Assembly: GCA_030587525.1 (NCBI GenBank)
Contig: JAUQYW010000651.1
Span: 1 to 23,596, forward strand
Length of the DNA stretch: 23,596 nt
Reading direction: 5' to 3'
From: Candidatus Sigynarchaeota archaeon
Lineage (GTDB): Archaea > Asgardarchaeota > Lokiarchaeia > Sigynarchaeales > Sigynarchaeaceae
Part shown: in pieces, positions 6,864 to 14,489 of the stretch
Layout: each line of letters opens with the position of its first letter
Position numbering within the stretch: the first letter of the stretch is position 1
Notes under the pieces: generated by a model
The model's database searches: none
The model's input: only the letters and a program-made list of their open reading frames with translations
Told to the model about the DNA's origin: nothing
Position numbers and translations under genes: made by a program

Positions 6864-9635
6864 ATGATGGTCACGCGAAAAATCTTTTCGGGGTGCTTAT
6901 TGATTCTCGCACTATCCTTACTCGTTACCGCGTTTTGTATGCCGGTTAATCATTCCACGTCGATGAGCTCGGGCGCTATCCCTCCCTCTAGCGGTACTCT
7001 GAGTATGACTTATACCGGTTCGCTTGTCGACTCGTTATGGGCAAGTACAGGTCATGGGGTGAAGGGTTATTACACGCTCAGCGGCAACTCGTGCAGCATC
7101 GAGATGAATGTTTACGTATTCAGCAGTCAAGCATATTCACGCTATAATTCAGGCCAAAACGTGACCCCCTATCGCACGTTCCGGTTGTATCCTTCCCGCC
7201 GGTGGAGTTTCATTGCGCCGGACTATGATACATGGTATATTCTATACAAATCTGCAACTATATTCCAAGGCAGCATTATCCTGAATACTTACTTTGAGGT
7301 CGACAACCAGGCACCTGTAATCACCACGAACCTGCAAAACTACATGCTCATCAATTCATCGTTCACTATCCAAGCAAACGCTACTGACCTCTTCCATGTC
7401 GCATACCTCGGGATCGAGATCAACGGCGAGACCAAGGCAGAGGTGTTCAATGCCAGCACGATCTCGTACGCCTGGACCCCCGATCCCCAGTTCCAGCAGA
7501 TAAATACCGTGGAAATCACATCCTGGGATCAATCCGGTCATTCTAGCATATACACCAATTACATAGTCGGTGGGGACAGTTCCTGCCCCGTGGTTACATG
7601 GAATCATCCTTCAGGTACTGTTTCTGGATCATCCGTTTATCTTTATGTCTCCTTTTCGGATAACGTGATGCTCAAGCGCTCTATGGTCTTGGTAAATGGG
7701 AGCCAGTTTTATTATCGGGAGTATTCCTCCTCTTATTACACGAGCGATTACTATAATACATATTGGAACACGTTCTCGTTTGCGAATGGTCCCGTGAATC
7801 TCACCGCGATCGCGTGGGATGCCAAGGGCTTGAACACGACGTCGACGATCACTGTCACGGTCAGCAATGACATCACGGCACCATCGATCTCGTGGGTGAG
7901 CGTGCCTGACACCCTCCGAGGCTCCTACGATATAGTCGTGTCTGTCTCGGATAATCAACAGGTCAGCAAGGTTACCTTGTACATGGATGGATATACATGC
8001 GCCCATACTCACCCGTATTCCAGATCCGCGGAAGTCACCTTCACCGTTACCTCAAACCAATACTCGAATGGCCAGCACACTATGCAAGTAATTGCATACG
8101 ACTCGGCTAATAATTATAATACGATCTCGCGGTCCGTCACGATCAACAATGATTTCATAAACCCTTCAGTGATCTGGCAATCGGTGCCCTCGGAATTGCA
8201 CGGCATCGAAGATATCTCCGTGTCCCTTTCGGATAACGAGGGCCTCTTGGATGTCTTGTTCTATGCAAATTATTACGAAGTCGATTCGGTCACCATCGGT
8301 GATGACGCTTCGTCCACCACCGGTGCCATCGTGCATTTTACACTCGATACCACGCAGTATTATGACGGCAATCTCTATCTCAAGGTCGTCGTGCGCGATA
8401 CGTCTGGCAACGAGGCATCGAGCGAAATCTGGGTCACCATCCGGAACGCAGGAAGTACGACCACGACGAGCGCTGCCGGAGTTACTGCCGGCATCATCAT
8501 TACTGTCATCGTCATCATCTTGATCATCGGCATCATCGCCGCGAAATCCAATAAGAAGAGTGCATCGGTATCAAGTCACGCGCCTGCTTCGTCATCGAGC
8601 ACGAACCGCACCAGCTGGACCACGACGTCGGCAACGACCAACCCCTCATCGTCTTCTGCGGCGAGCAGGCGGCCCTCGTCCACGTCGTCATCATCGTCGG
8701 CAAGCAACCGGCCCTCGTCCACGTCGTCATCATCAGCAACATCGAGCAACCGTCCCGCATCGTCGGCTCCCGTGCGATCGAACCTGCCTGCATCGTGTTT
8801 CGTAACGACCGTCCGGCCGGTTCCCCGTTCCAGCAGCAATACTCGAACCAGCACTGCCAGCAACACCGCTAGCAACAGCGCCAGCACCACCCGCACGCGT
8901 AATCGCACTGGGGTGACCTTCTCCGACAAGGTTGATGCATCTGCCACCAGCAGCGGCAAGTCCGCACTTCCGGATACCAACTGGGATCTCGTGGACGGCA
9001 TTCGAATGCACATAAATGCCCCCGACGATTCGAAGAAAGCTACCAAGTCCAAGAAGGTTACCAAGGACAACGGCAAATCCACGGCAAGCGCGGCGATCGC
9101 GCCCAAGACCTCCCGCATGTACATGGACGGAGCGAGCCTCAACGATGTTGTCCCGACGATCGATGCACCGAGCACCAGCGCGGCACCCATACCATCGCTC
9201 TTCTGCAAGACTTGCCGTGTGCCGGTTGTCCTCGACTCGGCAAGTTCCAGCAGCACGGGAACGTGCAAGGTCTGTGGTTCGGCCCTGGTGCACCTCGTGC
9301 CCATCTCGGCGATCTCGAAACCCGTTTCCACGCAGCTCAGCGCCGAGTACGAGGCCTTTATCAAGGTGCTGTCGTGGATGAGCATGAACGGTGCGATTTC
9401 CGCTACTGGCCGCGTTCAGAAGGCGCGCTTGCGAAAGATCTTGATCTGCACGGGCAATAGCAACGTGGACTTAAGACGCCTGGTCAAATCGATGCTCCGT
9501 GCCGGGCTTTTCGTGGCCGAGACCGCCAAGACCGTGATGCTTTCAAAAACGGTCTTGTCATACACGACTACCGATACATTGATGGCGTATCTCACGGGTT
9601 ACTTGCGATACATGAAGGATCAAGGATATAGCTAA
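6864..9635 (+). CDS. One-pass surface protein: beta-sandwich repeats, TM, Ser-rich linker, zinc ribbon, possible winged helix
   Basis: The frame opens at ATG 6747 (962 aa). I prefer ATG 6864 or 6867 because a signal peptide (MVTRKIFSGCLLILALSLLV) begins there and the preceding 40 codons use ATA and AGA atypically; a TATA box at 6707 would favour 6747. Residue numbers below use the long form. About 90-565 are extracellular Ig/cadherin-like repeats, with repeated features such as TAPSISWVSVPDTLRGSYDI and NPSVIWQSVPSELHGIEDI, VSLSDN, and AYDSANNYN-type closing strands. A strong TM spans 579-599 and is followed by KSNKK, so the C-terminus is cytosolic. Next come a Ser/Thr/Arg/Pro-rich linker (604-720), a zinc ribbon (CKTC at 820-823, CKVC at 840-843) and a helical end (865-962) compatible with a winged helix. 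It may be a surface sensor or adhesin signalling inward; the ligand is unknown. Confidence 0.85.
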   Translation: MMVTRKIFSGCLLILALSLLVTAFCMPVNHSTSMSSGAIPPSSGTLSMTYTGSLVDSLWASTGHGVKGYYTLSGNSCSIEMNVYVFSSQAYSRYNSGQNVTPYRTFRLYPSRRWSFIAPDYDTWYILYKSATIFQGSIILNTYFEVDNQAPVITTNLQNYMLINSSFTIQANATDLFHVAYLGIEINGETKAEVFNASTISYAWTPDPQFQQINTVEITSWDQSGHSSIYTNYIVGGDSSCPVVTWNHPSGTVSGSSVYLYVSFSDNVMLKRSMVLVNGSQFYYREYSSSYYTSDYYNTYWNTFSFANGPVNLTAIAWDAKGLNTTSTITVTVSNDITAPSISWVSVPDTLRGSYDIVVSVSDNQQVSKVTLYMDGYTCAHTHPYSRSAEVTFTVTSNQYSNGQHTMQVIAYDSANNYNTISRSVTINNDFINPSVIWQSVPSELHGIEDISVSLSDNEGLLDVLFYANYYEVDSVTIGDDASSTTGAIVHFTLDTTQYYDGNLYLKVVVRDTSGNEASSEIWVTIRNAGSTTTTSAAGVTAGIIITVIVIILIIGIIAAKSNKKSASVSSHAPASSSSTNRTSWTTTSATTNPSSSSAASRRPSSTSSSSSASNRPSSTSSSSATSSNRPASSAPVRSNLPASCFVTTVRPVPRSSSNTRTSTASNTASNSASTTRTRNRTGVTFSDKVDASATSSGKSALPDTNWDLVDGIRMHINAPDDSKKATKSKKVTKDNGKSTASAAIAPKTSRMYMDGASLNDVVPTIDAPSTSAAPIPSLFCKTCRVPVVLDSASSSSTGTCKVCGSALVHLVPISAISKPVSTQLSAEYEAFIKVLSWMSMNGAISATGRVQKARLRKILICTGNSNVDLRRLVKSMLRAGLFVAETAKTVMLSKTVLSYTTTDTLMAYLTGYLRYMKDQGYS
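8662..8739. repeat. 39-bp tandem duplication in the Ser-rich linker
   Basis: The stretch CGGCCCTCGTCCACGTCGTC recurs exactly 39 nt later (8670 and 8709), encoding RPSSTSSSS twice. The two 39-bp units differ mainly at their edges. This is an in-frame repeat expansion of the cytosolic linker and could vary in copy number between strains. Confidence 0.75.
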
Positions 9636-9736
9636 AGGGTATTGCCTTTCTTCTCTTAACCGGGAGATAGGCGTCGAGCCGAGCCAGGTATACCGTTCAA
9701 TCGCGTCGATGGGAAGGTTTGCCCACCTTTAAAGTC

Positions 9737-9813
9737 GTGGCAGTGCCACGCATTTCAGCATCGCCTGGCACGCAATCCGCGCCGGAATCTGCCACAAAAT
9801 GTGGCAGTGGCAC
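9737..9813. promoter_or_regulatory. GTGGCA/TGCCAC palindromes, probable operator array
   Basis: Two perfect inverted repeats share one half-site: GTGGCA-G-TGCCAC at 9737-9749 and CTGCCACA-AAA-TGTGGCAG at 9789-9807. Another GTGGCAC follows directly at 9807-9813, and CTGGCACG lies between the two. The array sits 26-100 bp upstream of the TATA box of the TIM-barrel gene, where an archaeal regulator could act as activator or repressor. The repeated half-site in different spacings supports protein binding rather than a transcription terminator. Confidence 0.6.
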
Positions 9814-9837
9814 ACTTTTTTCCCTTGGAATCGAACG

Positions 9838-9873
9838 GTTAATATAGTCTAGGCCACAATCTTCTAAAGAGGA
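9838..9873 (+). promoter_or_regulatory. TATA box and ribosome binding site of the TIM-barrel gene
   Basis: GTTAATATAG at 9838-9847 is a good archaeal TATA box 34-42 nt before the ATG at 9881. AAAGAGGA at 9866-9873 is a Shine-Dalgarno-like site about 7 nt before the ATG. Together they fix the start. Confidence 0.6.
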
Positions 9874-9880
9874 TTCGAGA

Positions 9881-10846
9881 ATGCCGCGAAAGATTTTACG
9901 TTTCGGGATCATCGTCGACACCCAGGCGGCGCTCGAAATTGCTTTCGGCGGGGCCAATAAGCCATGCGTGCTGGCCGGGATCGACAAGATCGATCCCGTG
10001 TCCATCGTAAAAGGCGCGTATGAAAAATTTGGCATCAAGATCATCGAGCTCCCACTTGATGCCAATTGCCTCATCCCTGGCATCGTGTTAAAAAAGGATA
10101 GCATTCGTGGTATGCAACGTTTTCGCGATTTGCACCAACTGGAATACACGATGCACTTGCCATCGTTCCAGGTGGCGCTTTGTTCCGCGAACGCCCACGT
10201 GCGCCGGGGCAGCATCGAGGCAATGGTCGAAACCTTCAAGACATGCGAGATGCTCGGCGGCATCAACAACTACGTGCTGCGTCTCACGGGCGACCTTGAA
10301 GACCAGGTCAGCCTCTTCCACATGGCCCAGAAATACAAGGAGCTTGCTTGGAACCACTTTCTAGAGCGTGGTTACGATTCGTTACAAGAAATAATCTCGC
10401 GAACGGGGATAGATCCGAAGAAGATCTGCATCGAAAACAGCGAGGGCGTGCCATTCTCCAACATGTACGATGTCATCATCGACGAGATCGGCACTTCGAT
10501 TTGCTTGGATGTCGGGCACGTGGTGCTGCAAGGTGACGAGGCCATGATCGACTTTATGAGGCGATGGAAGGACAAGGTCCACGAAATTCACTTGCATAAT
10601 GTTCTCTGCAAGTACATCGCAAATCGCTGCAGAGTGCTCGATGACCACCACGGCCTTGCTCAAGGCATCATTGACGTGCCGCTCTTCCTGGAATATCTCG
10701 AGAAAATCGACTTTCAACATCCCGTCCTCCTCGAAGTCTCGAGTCAAAAGGAAATTGTCGATTCCATCAGTTACTTGAAGGAGACGGGATTCATGCAAAC
10801 CGTTTTAGAACATACACCCGATGTTCCAATAGGGAATCACTTTTAA
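9881..10846 (+). CDS. AP-endonuclease-2/xylose-isomerase-like TIM-barrel protein
   Basis: The 321-residue protein has the fold of sugar phosphate isomerases/epimerases and endonuclease IV (AP_endonuc_2 superfamily). Candidate divalent-metal ligands follow the family order: Glu56 (IIELPLD), His92 (YTMHLPSF), Glu185 (ICIENSEG), Asp210 and His213 (CLDVGHVVLQG), His237/His239 (EIHLHN), the DDHHG cluster (254-258) and Glu285 (VLLEVSS). There is no signal peptide, so it is cytosolic. Most relatives act on keto/aldo sugars, inositol derivatives or related metabolites. The cobamide-remodelling enzyme CbiR is another branch with a similar HLP motif and length, so that assignment should be kept open. 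The promoter carries a TATA box, a Shine-Dalgarno site and an array of GTGGCA palindromes, suggesting specific regulation by substrate or cofactor. Reaction unknown. Confidence 0.83.
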   Translation: MPRKILRFGIIVDTQAALEIAFGGANKPCVLAGIDKIDPVSIVKGAYEKFGIKIIELPLDANCLIPGIVLKKDSIRGMQRFRDLHQLEYTMHLPSFQVALCSANAHVRRGSIEAMVETFKTCEMLGGINNYVLRLTGDLEDQVSLFHMAQKYKELAWNHFLERGYDSLQEIISRTGIDPKKICIENSEGVPFSNMYDVIIDEIGTSICLDVGHVVLQGDEAMIDFMRRWKDKVHEIHLHNVLCKYIANRCRVLDDHHGLAQGIIDVPLFLEYLEKIDFQHPVLLEVSSQKEIVDSISYLKETGFMQTVLEHTPDVPIGNHF

Positions 10847-10914
10847 GCTATTTTTCCTTAATACAAGCAGCGAGCTTGACGAGGTGCTTGGCATTGAACG
10901 GGGAAGCAATCTTC

Positions 10915-12006
10915 ATGAAACTGTATGCCGTCGGGCGGCACATCGATATCAGCGGCGTGGTCGGCGAGTTGTCCGGCTCGCAGCCAGTGAGCACGCTCGT
11001 GACTAAGGACACGACGCCCAACATCACGCTCCCCCGGCCGATCATCGTCGACTTGGAAACGGCGCAGCGATCCGAAGCGGCTAGCTTCAAGTCGGCAGTG
11101 CTCAGCGCCAAGATCTACGAGGACGGCATCATATCGTTCATCGTACGCCTTTCCTTCGAGAATATCCCTCTTGAGCAATTGCACACGGTAAAGACAATCC
11201 AATTTTCAACGAACGATAAAAAGCAAGACATGGTCTCGTGGATCGACACGAATTTCAAGAAATTGATGCCACGAATTCAGGATTTCATAGACAAGGAATA
11301 TTACGAGATTTTATCCGAAGAATTCGAGGATTACGCCGCGTATTGCATCACGAGCGACGTCGGCGACCCGTCAACCTTCATTCAGGAACACGGGAACTAT
11401 ATAGCGACGTTCCTGCAAGGCGATAATCCAAGCCTCCGCTATCACCCGTCGCAGATCAAGGGCACGCTCGATAACCCTTTTTCCTACTTGGCAAATGACC
11501 TGGTGATCTTCGATATCGACCGGTGCATTATTTTCGACCCGGCCAAGGATTACGAGGACATTTTGCTGGTCGCCGAGCTCGCCAACTTCCAGGTGCTGGA
11601 ACTGAGCACGCTGGACAAGGTGCTGGATCACGAGCTCGACATCGCGGAGGATGACCTGCGGCGGATCTTCTCGAAGCGCCGCAAGCCGTTCCGCATGCTT
11701 GGCAAGAAAGCCCATGAACTGAAGAAATTACGGGTCGACATGGTCTTCTTGCTCGAAAATATCGAGAATAGCTCCAAGATCATCGGAGATTATTACCTGG
11801 CCCAGCTCCACAGGCATTTGGGCGACTTGTTCAAGCTCGGGGAGTGGAGCACAAGCGTTCGGAACCGGCTGGATGCTTTGGAAGACGTTTACAACACGAC
11901 CCGCGCGGATATAAACGATTCCGTGTTTCTCTTCATCGAGATCTTCCTGGCAATCATTTTTGGCTTCCAATTTGTCTTATTCTTGATGGGCATCGGTGGC
12001 CGCTGA
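10915..12006 (+). CDS. RMD1/DUF155-like tail-anchored protein
   Basis: The protein is 363 residues from ATG 10915. The frame reaches TTG 10876, but the ATG is followed at once by a structured beta segment (KLYAVGRHIDISGVV) and is preferred. The second half carries the RMD1/RMND1 (DUF155) pattern: LELSTLDKVLDHELDIAEDD, a helical stretch with ENIENSSKIIGDYYLAQLHR, then VRNRLDALEDVYNTTRADIN and one C-terminal TM (about 336-358). Known relatives are yeast Rmd1/Mrx10 and human RMND1 (mitochondrial translation or membrane tethering) and uncharacterised bacterial and archaeal proteins. The topology here suggests a cytosolic coiled-coil domain held to the membrane by its tail. It lies 68 bp after the TIM-barrel gene and is followed by T-rich sequence. 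Its proximity to the GTPase cluster may be chance. The molecular function is unknown. Confidence 0.78.
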   Translation: MKLYAVGRHIDISGVVGELSGSQPVSTLVTKDTTPNITLPRPIIVDLETAQRSEAASFKSAVLSAKIYEDGIISFIVRLSFENIPLEQLHTVKTIQFSTNDKKQDMVSWIDTNFKKLMPRIQDFIDKEYYEILSEEFEDYAAYCITSDVGDPSTFIQEHGNYIATFLQGDNPSLRYHPSQIKGTLDNPFSYLANDLVIFDIDRCIIFDPAKDYEDILLVAELANFQVLELSTLDKVLDHELDIAEDDLRRIFSKRRKPFRMLGKKAHELKKLRVDMVFLLENIENSSKIIGDYYLAQLHRHLGDLFKLGEWSTSVRNRLDALEDVYNTTRADINDSVFLFIEIFLAIIFGFQFVLFLMGIGGR

Positions 12007-12054
12007 AAAGGCACCGTGGCGCTTTTATATTCAGGATAAACGTGATTTTAGGTG

Positions 12055-12088
12055 TTTTTTACCGAAAACGAGCTTGAACTAATTTTTT
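12055..12088 (+). terminator. T-rich archaeal-type terminator
   Basis: Two T6 runs (12055-12060 and 12083-12088) lie 50-80 nt after the stop of the RMD1-like gene with no strong stem in front of them. This matches the oligo-T terminators used by archaeal RNA polymerase. Confidence 0.45.
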
Positions 12089-12105
12089 GTTCCAACATTT
12101 TCCCC

Positions 12106-12250
12106 GTATAACCTGGTTATACAAGGGTTTGTACTCTCTATTTTATCGTGTTGCATCCAGATCCTTCTAGGAAAAGCACAACCCTTAAATATGCACAACA
12201 AATAGTTGTACACAAATCTGTGGTATTAACTGGTGTTTGTTGGGACAAAC
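12106..12250. promoter_or_regulatory. Regulatory region of the GTPase gene with three inverted repeats
   Basis: The 293-bp gap before the GTPase gene contains GTATAACC-T-GGTTATAC (12106-12122, perfect 8-bp arms), a TATA-like CTTAAATATG (12184-12193), ACAAC-AAATA-GTTGT (12195-12209) and GTTTGT-TGGG-ACAAAC (12235-12250). The first lies upstream of the TATA box and the others lie between it and the start, so a regulator bound there could block initiation. If this TATA box is used, the transcript has a leader of about 80-90 nt. No small ORF or RNA gene was recognised here. Confidence 0.5.
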
Positions 12251-12299
12251 TCTGGGTTGTTGATACGATTGATCGAAACCTTTACGGAATAATACGAGC

Positions 12300-13217
12300 G
12301 TGAAATGCGTGAATATATTTAGCATGTTGCGACGGAAAAGCAATCACAAGGCTGTTTTTTTAGGGTTGGATAACAGCGGAAAATCAACCATCATTAGCTT
12401 CCTTCAAGAAGGCCGCTTTGTTGATCACACGCCCACGATGGGCAAAAAGAATATGGACATGGAAATTGGCGGGACGCGCTTGTCGCTCTTTGATATGGGC
12501 GGGCAGCAAGATTTTCGCCAGTTATGGCTCGGTGAGATCAAGAACGCGAAGGTCGTCGTGTTCGTGATCGATGCGTCGGCCCCGCAGCGATTTGGCGAGG
12601 CAAAAAAGGAGCTCGATGTGCTGATACCTGCCATCAAGGAGCACAAGATCAGCTTGCTCATCCTTGCCAACAAGCATGATGTCCCTGGAGCGGTGAACTT
12701 GTCCAAGATCATCACGGCGTTCAATCTCACTGAGATGGACAACTTCGAGATCATGGAGATTTCTGCCAAGACCGGCTACGGAATGGCGGATGCGTTTGCG
12801 AAATTTTACTCGTCATTGACGGGTGAAAAGGTCAGGAAGAACGTGCTCGCCAAGGCGATCTCGGTGTTCGACAAGGGTGGCACCCCTATCGTGACCACGT
12901 ATAACAAGAACGAGGTCGAGCGGGTCGCGATAGAAGGCGGTTTCCTCGTGCCGATCACCCAGTTCAGCAAGATGAAGATGCAAGACGATGAACAGAGCAT
13001 TATCACCTTCGAATCAGAGAAGAATGGCACGTTCGTCGTGGCCAAGAGCAAGAACTTGATCGGCAGCCTGCTGTGGACGAATGATCTCGGGGTCCCGCTC
13101 GATCAATCGAAGTCTGCTCTCAAGGAGATGCTTGCGCATCTCGAACTCACCGCGGCTTGTTCGGACACGAACTCGATTGCATTCCACGTCGAGCATTATT
13201 GCACCAACATCATTTAA
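12300..13217 (+). CDS. Arf-like small GTPase with C-terminal longin-like domain
   Basis: Residues 1-178 form an Arf/Arl/Sar-type GTPase: P-loop GLDNSGKST (22-30), switch I Thr in HTPTMG (43-48), DMGGQ (65-69) with the Arf-type double Gly, guanine-specific NKHD (124-127) and SAK (155-157). Residues 183-285 add a domain absent from ordinary Arf proteins. Its order of predicted elements is two strands (ISVFDKGGTPIVTTY), helix (EGGFLVPITQFSKM), three strands (IITFES, TFVVAKS, SLLWT) and helix (KSALKEMLAHLE), which fits a longin/roadblock-like fold. GTG 12300 gives an Arf-like amphipathic N-terminus (VNIFSMLRRK); ATG 12324 is the alternative. There is no Gly2 for myristoylation. It is the first gene of a same-strand block with longin-like, 7-TM and zinc-domain proteins and is probably a nucleotide switch at the membrane. 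The GTPase call is firm, the longin call moderate. Confidence 0.93.
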   Translation: MKCVNIFSMLRRKSNHKAVFLGLDNSGKSTIISFLQEGRFVDHTPTMGKKNMDMEIGGTRLSLFDMGGQQDFRQLWLGEIKNAKVVVFVIDASAPQRFGEAKKELDVLIPAIKEHKISLLILANKHDVPGAVNLSKIITAFNLTEMDNFEIMEISAKTGYGMADAFAKFYSSLTGEKVRKNVLAKAISVFDKGGTPIVTTYNKNEVERVAIEGGFLVPITQFSKMKMQDDEQSIITFESEKNGTFVVAKSKNLIGSLLWTNDLGVPLDQSKSALKEMLAHLELTAACSDTNSIAFHVEHYCTNII

Positions 13218-13261
13218 ATTCTTTTGTACTGTACCGTCATCGATATTAGGGAATTAAAATC

Positions 13262-13804
13262 ATGATTGAAAAAAAAGATGGTGAATATCCCTTGGCAGTG
13301 AATGTGATTGAAAACATTTCGTTGTGCAGGCTCGGGGGTTTCGTCGGCTCAAATCCAGAAGTCATTGGTTCGGTCCTCCCCATTAGTAACACGGAAGAGC
13401 AAATACTTCTAGGCAAAGCATTGCCGCACGGGGTCGAGCCGGGCAAATACATCCTCGAAAAGCTCAACAACAAGCATATTTTATCATATGTCTTTAGTAT
13501 GAAAGCAAAGGAAGCTGGTGTACGTGGCGATCTCGCTTCCATCGCGATTATCCTTCCCGACAAGAAGGTGAACATTGAAGATTTCCAGGTCCTGTTCAGG
13601 TTGGTGATTGAATCGTTCAAGGCGGAGCTTGACAAGATCGACGTCACGAAGCTTAAGCATATGATCGAACGCATCTACAATGGTATCAACAAGGGGGAAA
13701 AAATCTCGATCGAGAACATCAGCTTCGATGTCCCTTCGATTGTCAAGAGCAGGAAGCTCCGGCTCGTGAGCGAGGTCGAGAAGATCGCGGGCAGGATCTT
13801 TTAA
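13262..13804 (+). CDS. Small longin/DENN-like protein of the GTPase block
   Basis: This is a 180-residue soluble protein with no signal or TM. It alternates short strands and helices (GFVGSNPEVIGSVLPIS, YILEKLNNKHILSYVFSM, LASIAIILPD), followed by a long helix pair. That resembles the longin-type domains common in Asgard GTPase neighbourhoods; a uDENN-like relation is also possible. Residues 88-156 align with residues 56-122 of the protein at 15535-16140. Shared positions include R-D near the start, NIE (104-106), LF (111-112), V/I-x-SF (115-119) and IERIYN-x-I (135-142), then a short strand. It starts 44 bp after the GTPase gene and only 13 bp separate its stop from the likely start of the 7-TM gene, so these are likely one operon. 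It may bind or regulate the GTPase (inference). The exact family is not established. Confidence 0.8.
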   Translation: MIEKKDGEYPLAVNVIENISLCRLGGFVGSNPEVIGSVLPISNTEEQILLGKALPHGVEPGKYILEKLNNKHILSYVFSMKAKEAGVRGDLASIAIILPDKKVNIEDFQVLFRLVIESFKAELDKIDVTKLKHMIERIYNGINKGEKISIENISFDVPSIVKSRKLRLVSEVEKIAGRIF

Positions 13805-13817
13805 GGAGATGGCAATC

Positions 13818-14489
13818 ATGGCGGCAGATTTCTATTATTATGCAATACTCATCACAACGCTTGCGACGATGCCGACGATCATCTTCATGCTTTTCCAGCT
13901 CGGCAAAAAATACCGTGATTCACTCAACCCCGAGACAGGCAAGCGTGATCCCGTCCGGCTTCTCGTGTTGCTCCAGATCGTGTTCTGGTTTTCGAGCATA
14001 CTCTATCCGACCGTGTATCGCCTCGTTTTCTTGGAAAATCCAGCTTCGATGTTTAACACGTTGAATCCATCATCGATCTCCATCGCGTTCGTGGTTGCAA
14101 CTGGCGTGACGCTGCTCGCATTCGTGCACCACAAGGAATCTTGGATGTATGCAGCCTGGTTTTTCTATGCTGGGGTCATCTTGTACATGGTGTTCACCAT
14201 GGACAGCACGACGTTTTACATGCTGCAATTCGGGTTCACCCTGGTCGGTCAAGTCTCGTTTGACCTTTTTTATTTCATCACGGGAATAAAATACAAAGAT
14301 GATAAAATTCTAGGACTCGCGATCTTCTTTTTCGTGCCCATAATTTCCGGTGCCTCCTCGTCAAATCCCTTTATATACATAATCTGCTACGGTTTTCTCG
14401 CAATCTATGGGATCCCGTACACGATGGGAAAGATCAAGTTTTTCAAGCAAAAGCCCGTTCAGCTCGTCGAAGCGGAGGCGCGTGGATAA
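13818..14489 (+). CDS. Seven-TM membrane protein of the GTPase block
   Basis: From ATG 13818 the product is 223 residues with about seven hydrophobic segments (7-28, 47-67, 85-105, 110-128, 133-157, 163-178, 184-203), short loops and a short polar tail. I chose this start over ATG 13809 because AAGGAG (13803-13808) lies 9 nt before it, whereas it would abut 13809. The small size and layout recall compact 7-TM sensor or scaffold modules, but no family motif is recognised. It is followed directly by the second 7-TM gene (TAA then ATG, no gap), so the two are probably translated in a coupled way and may form a complex. A receptor or membrane-recruitment role for the Arf-like GTPase is an inference from position only. 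Confidence 0.82.
   Translation: MAADFYYYAILITTLATMPTIIFMLFQLGKKYRDSLNPETGKRDPVRLLVLLQIVFWFSSILYPTVYRLVFLENPASMFNTLNPSSISIAFVVATGVTLLAFVHHKESWMYAAWFFYAGVILYMVFTMDSTTFYMLQFGFTLVGQVSFDLFYFITGIKYKDDKILGLAIFFFVPIISGASSSNPFIYIICYGFLAIYGIPYTMGKIKFFKQKPVQLVEAEARG

Noticed and set aside
8576..9385. Long minus-strand open frame (269 codons) opposite the surface-protein gene
   Set aside because: It is antisense to the Ser/Thr-rich linker; TCG/TCC/AGC-type codons leave the opposite frame open. The product is compositionally biased (runs of Asp, Val, Leu) and has no domain, while the plus frame has a TM, a zinc ribbon and a continuous fold.
12007..12299. Structured RNA or riboswitch upstream of the GTPase gene
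   Set aside because: The inverted repeats are separate short palindromes typical of protein sites and do not form a recognisable conserved RNA fold; no known riboswitch core was seen.
13818..14489. Microbial rhodopsin or GPCR identity for the first 7-TM protein
   Set aside because: There is no Lys in the last TM for retinal and no DRY- or NPxxY-like motif; the segment number alone is not evidence.
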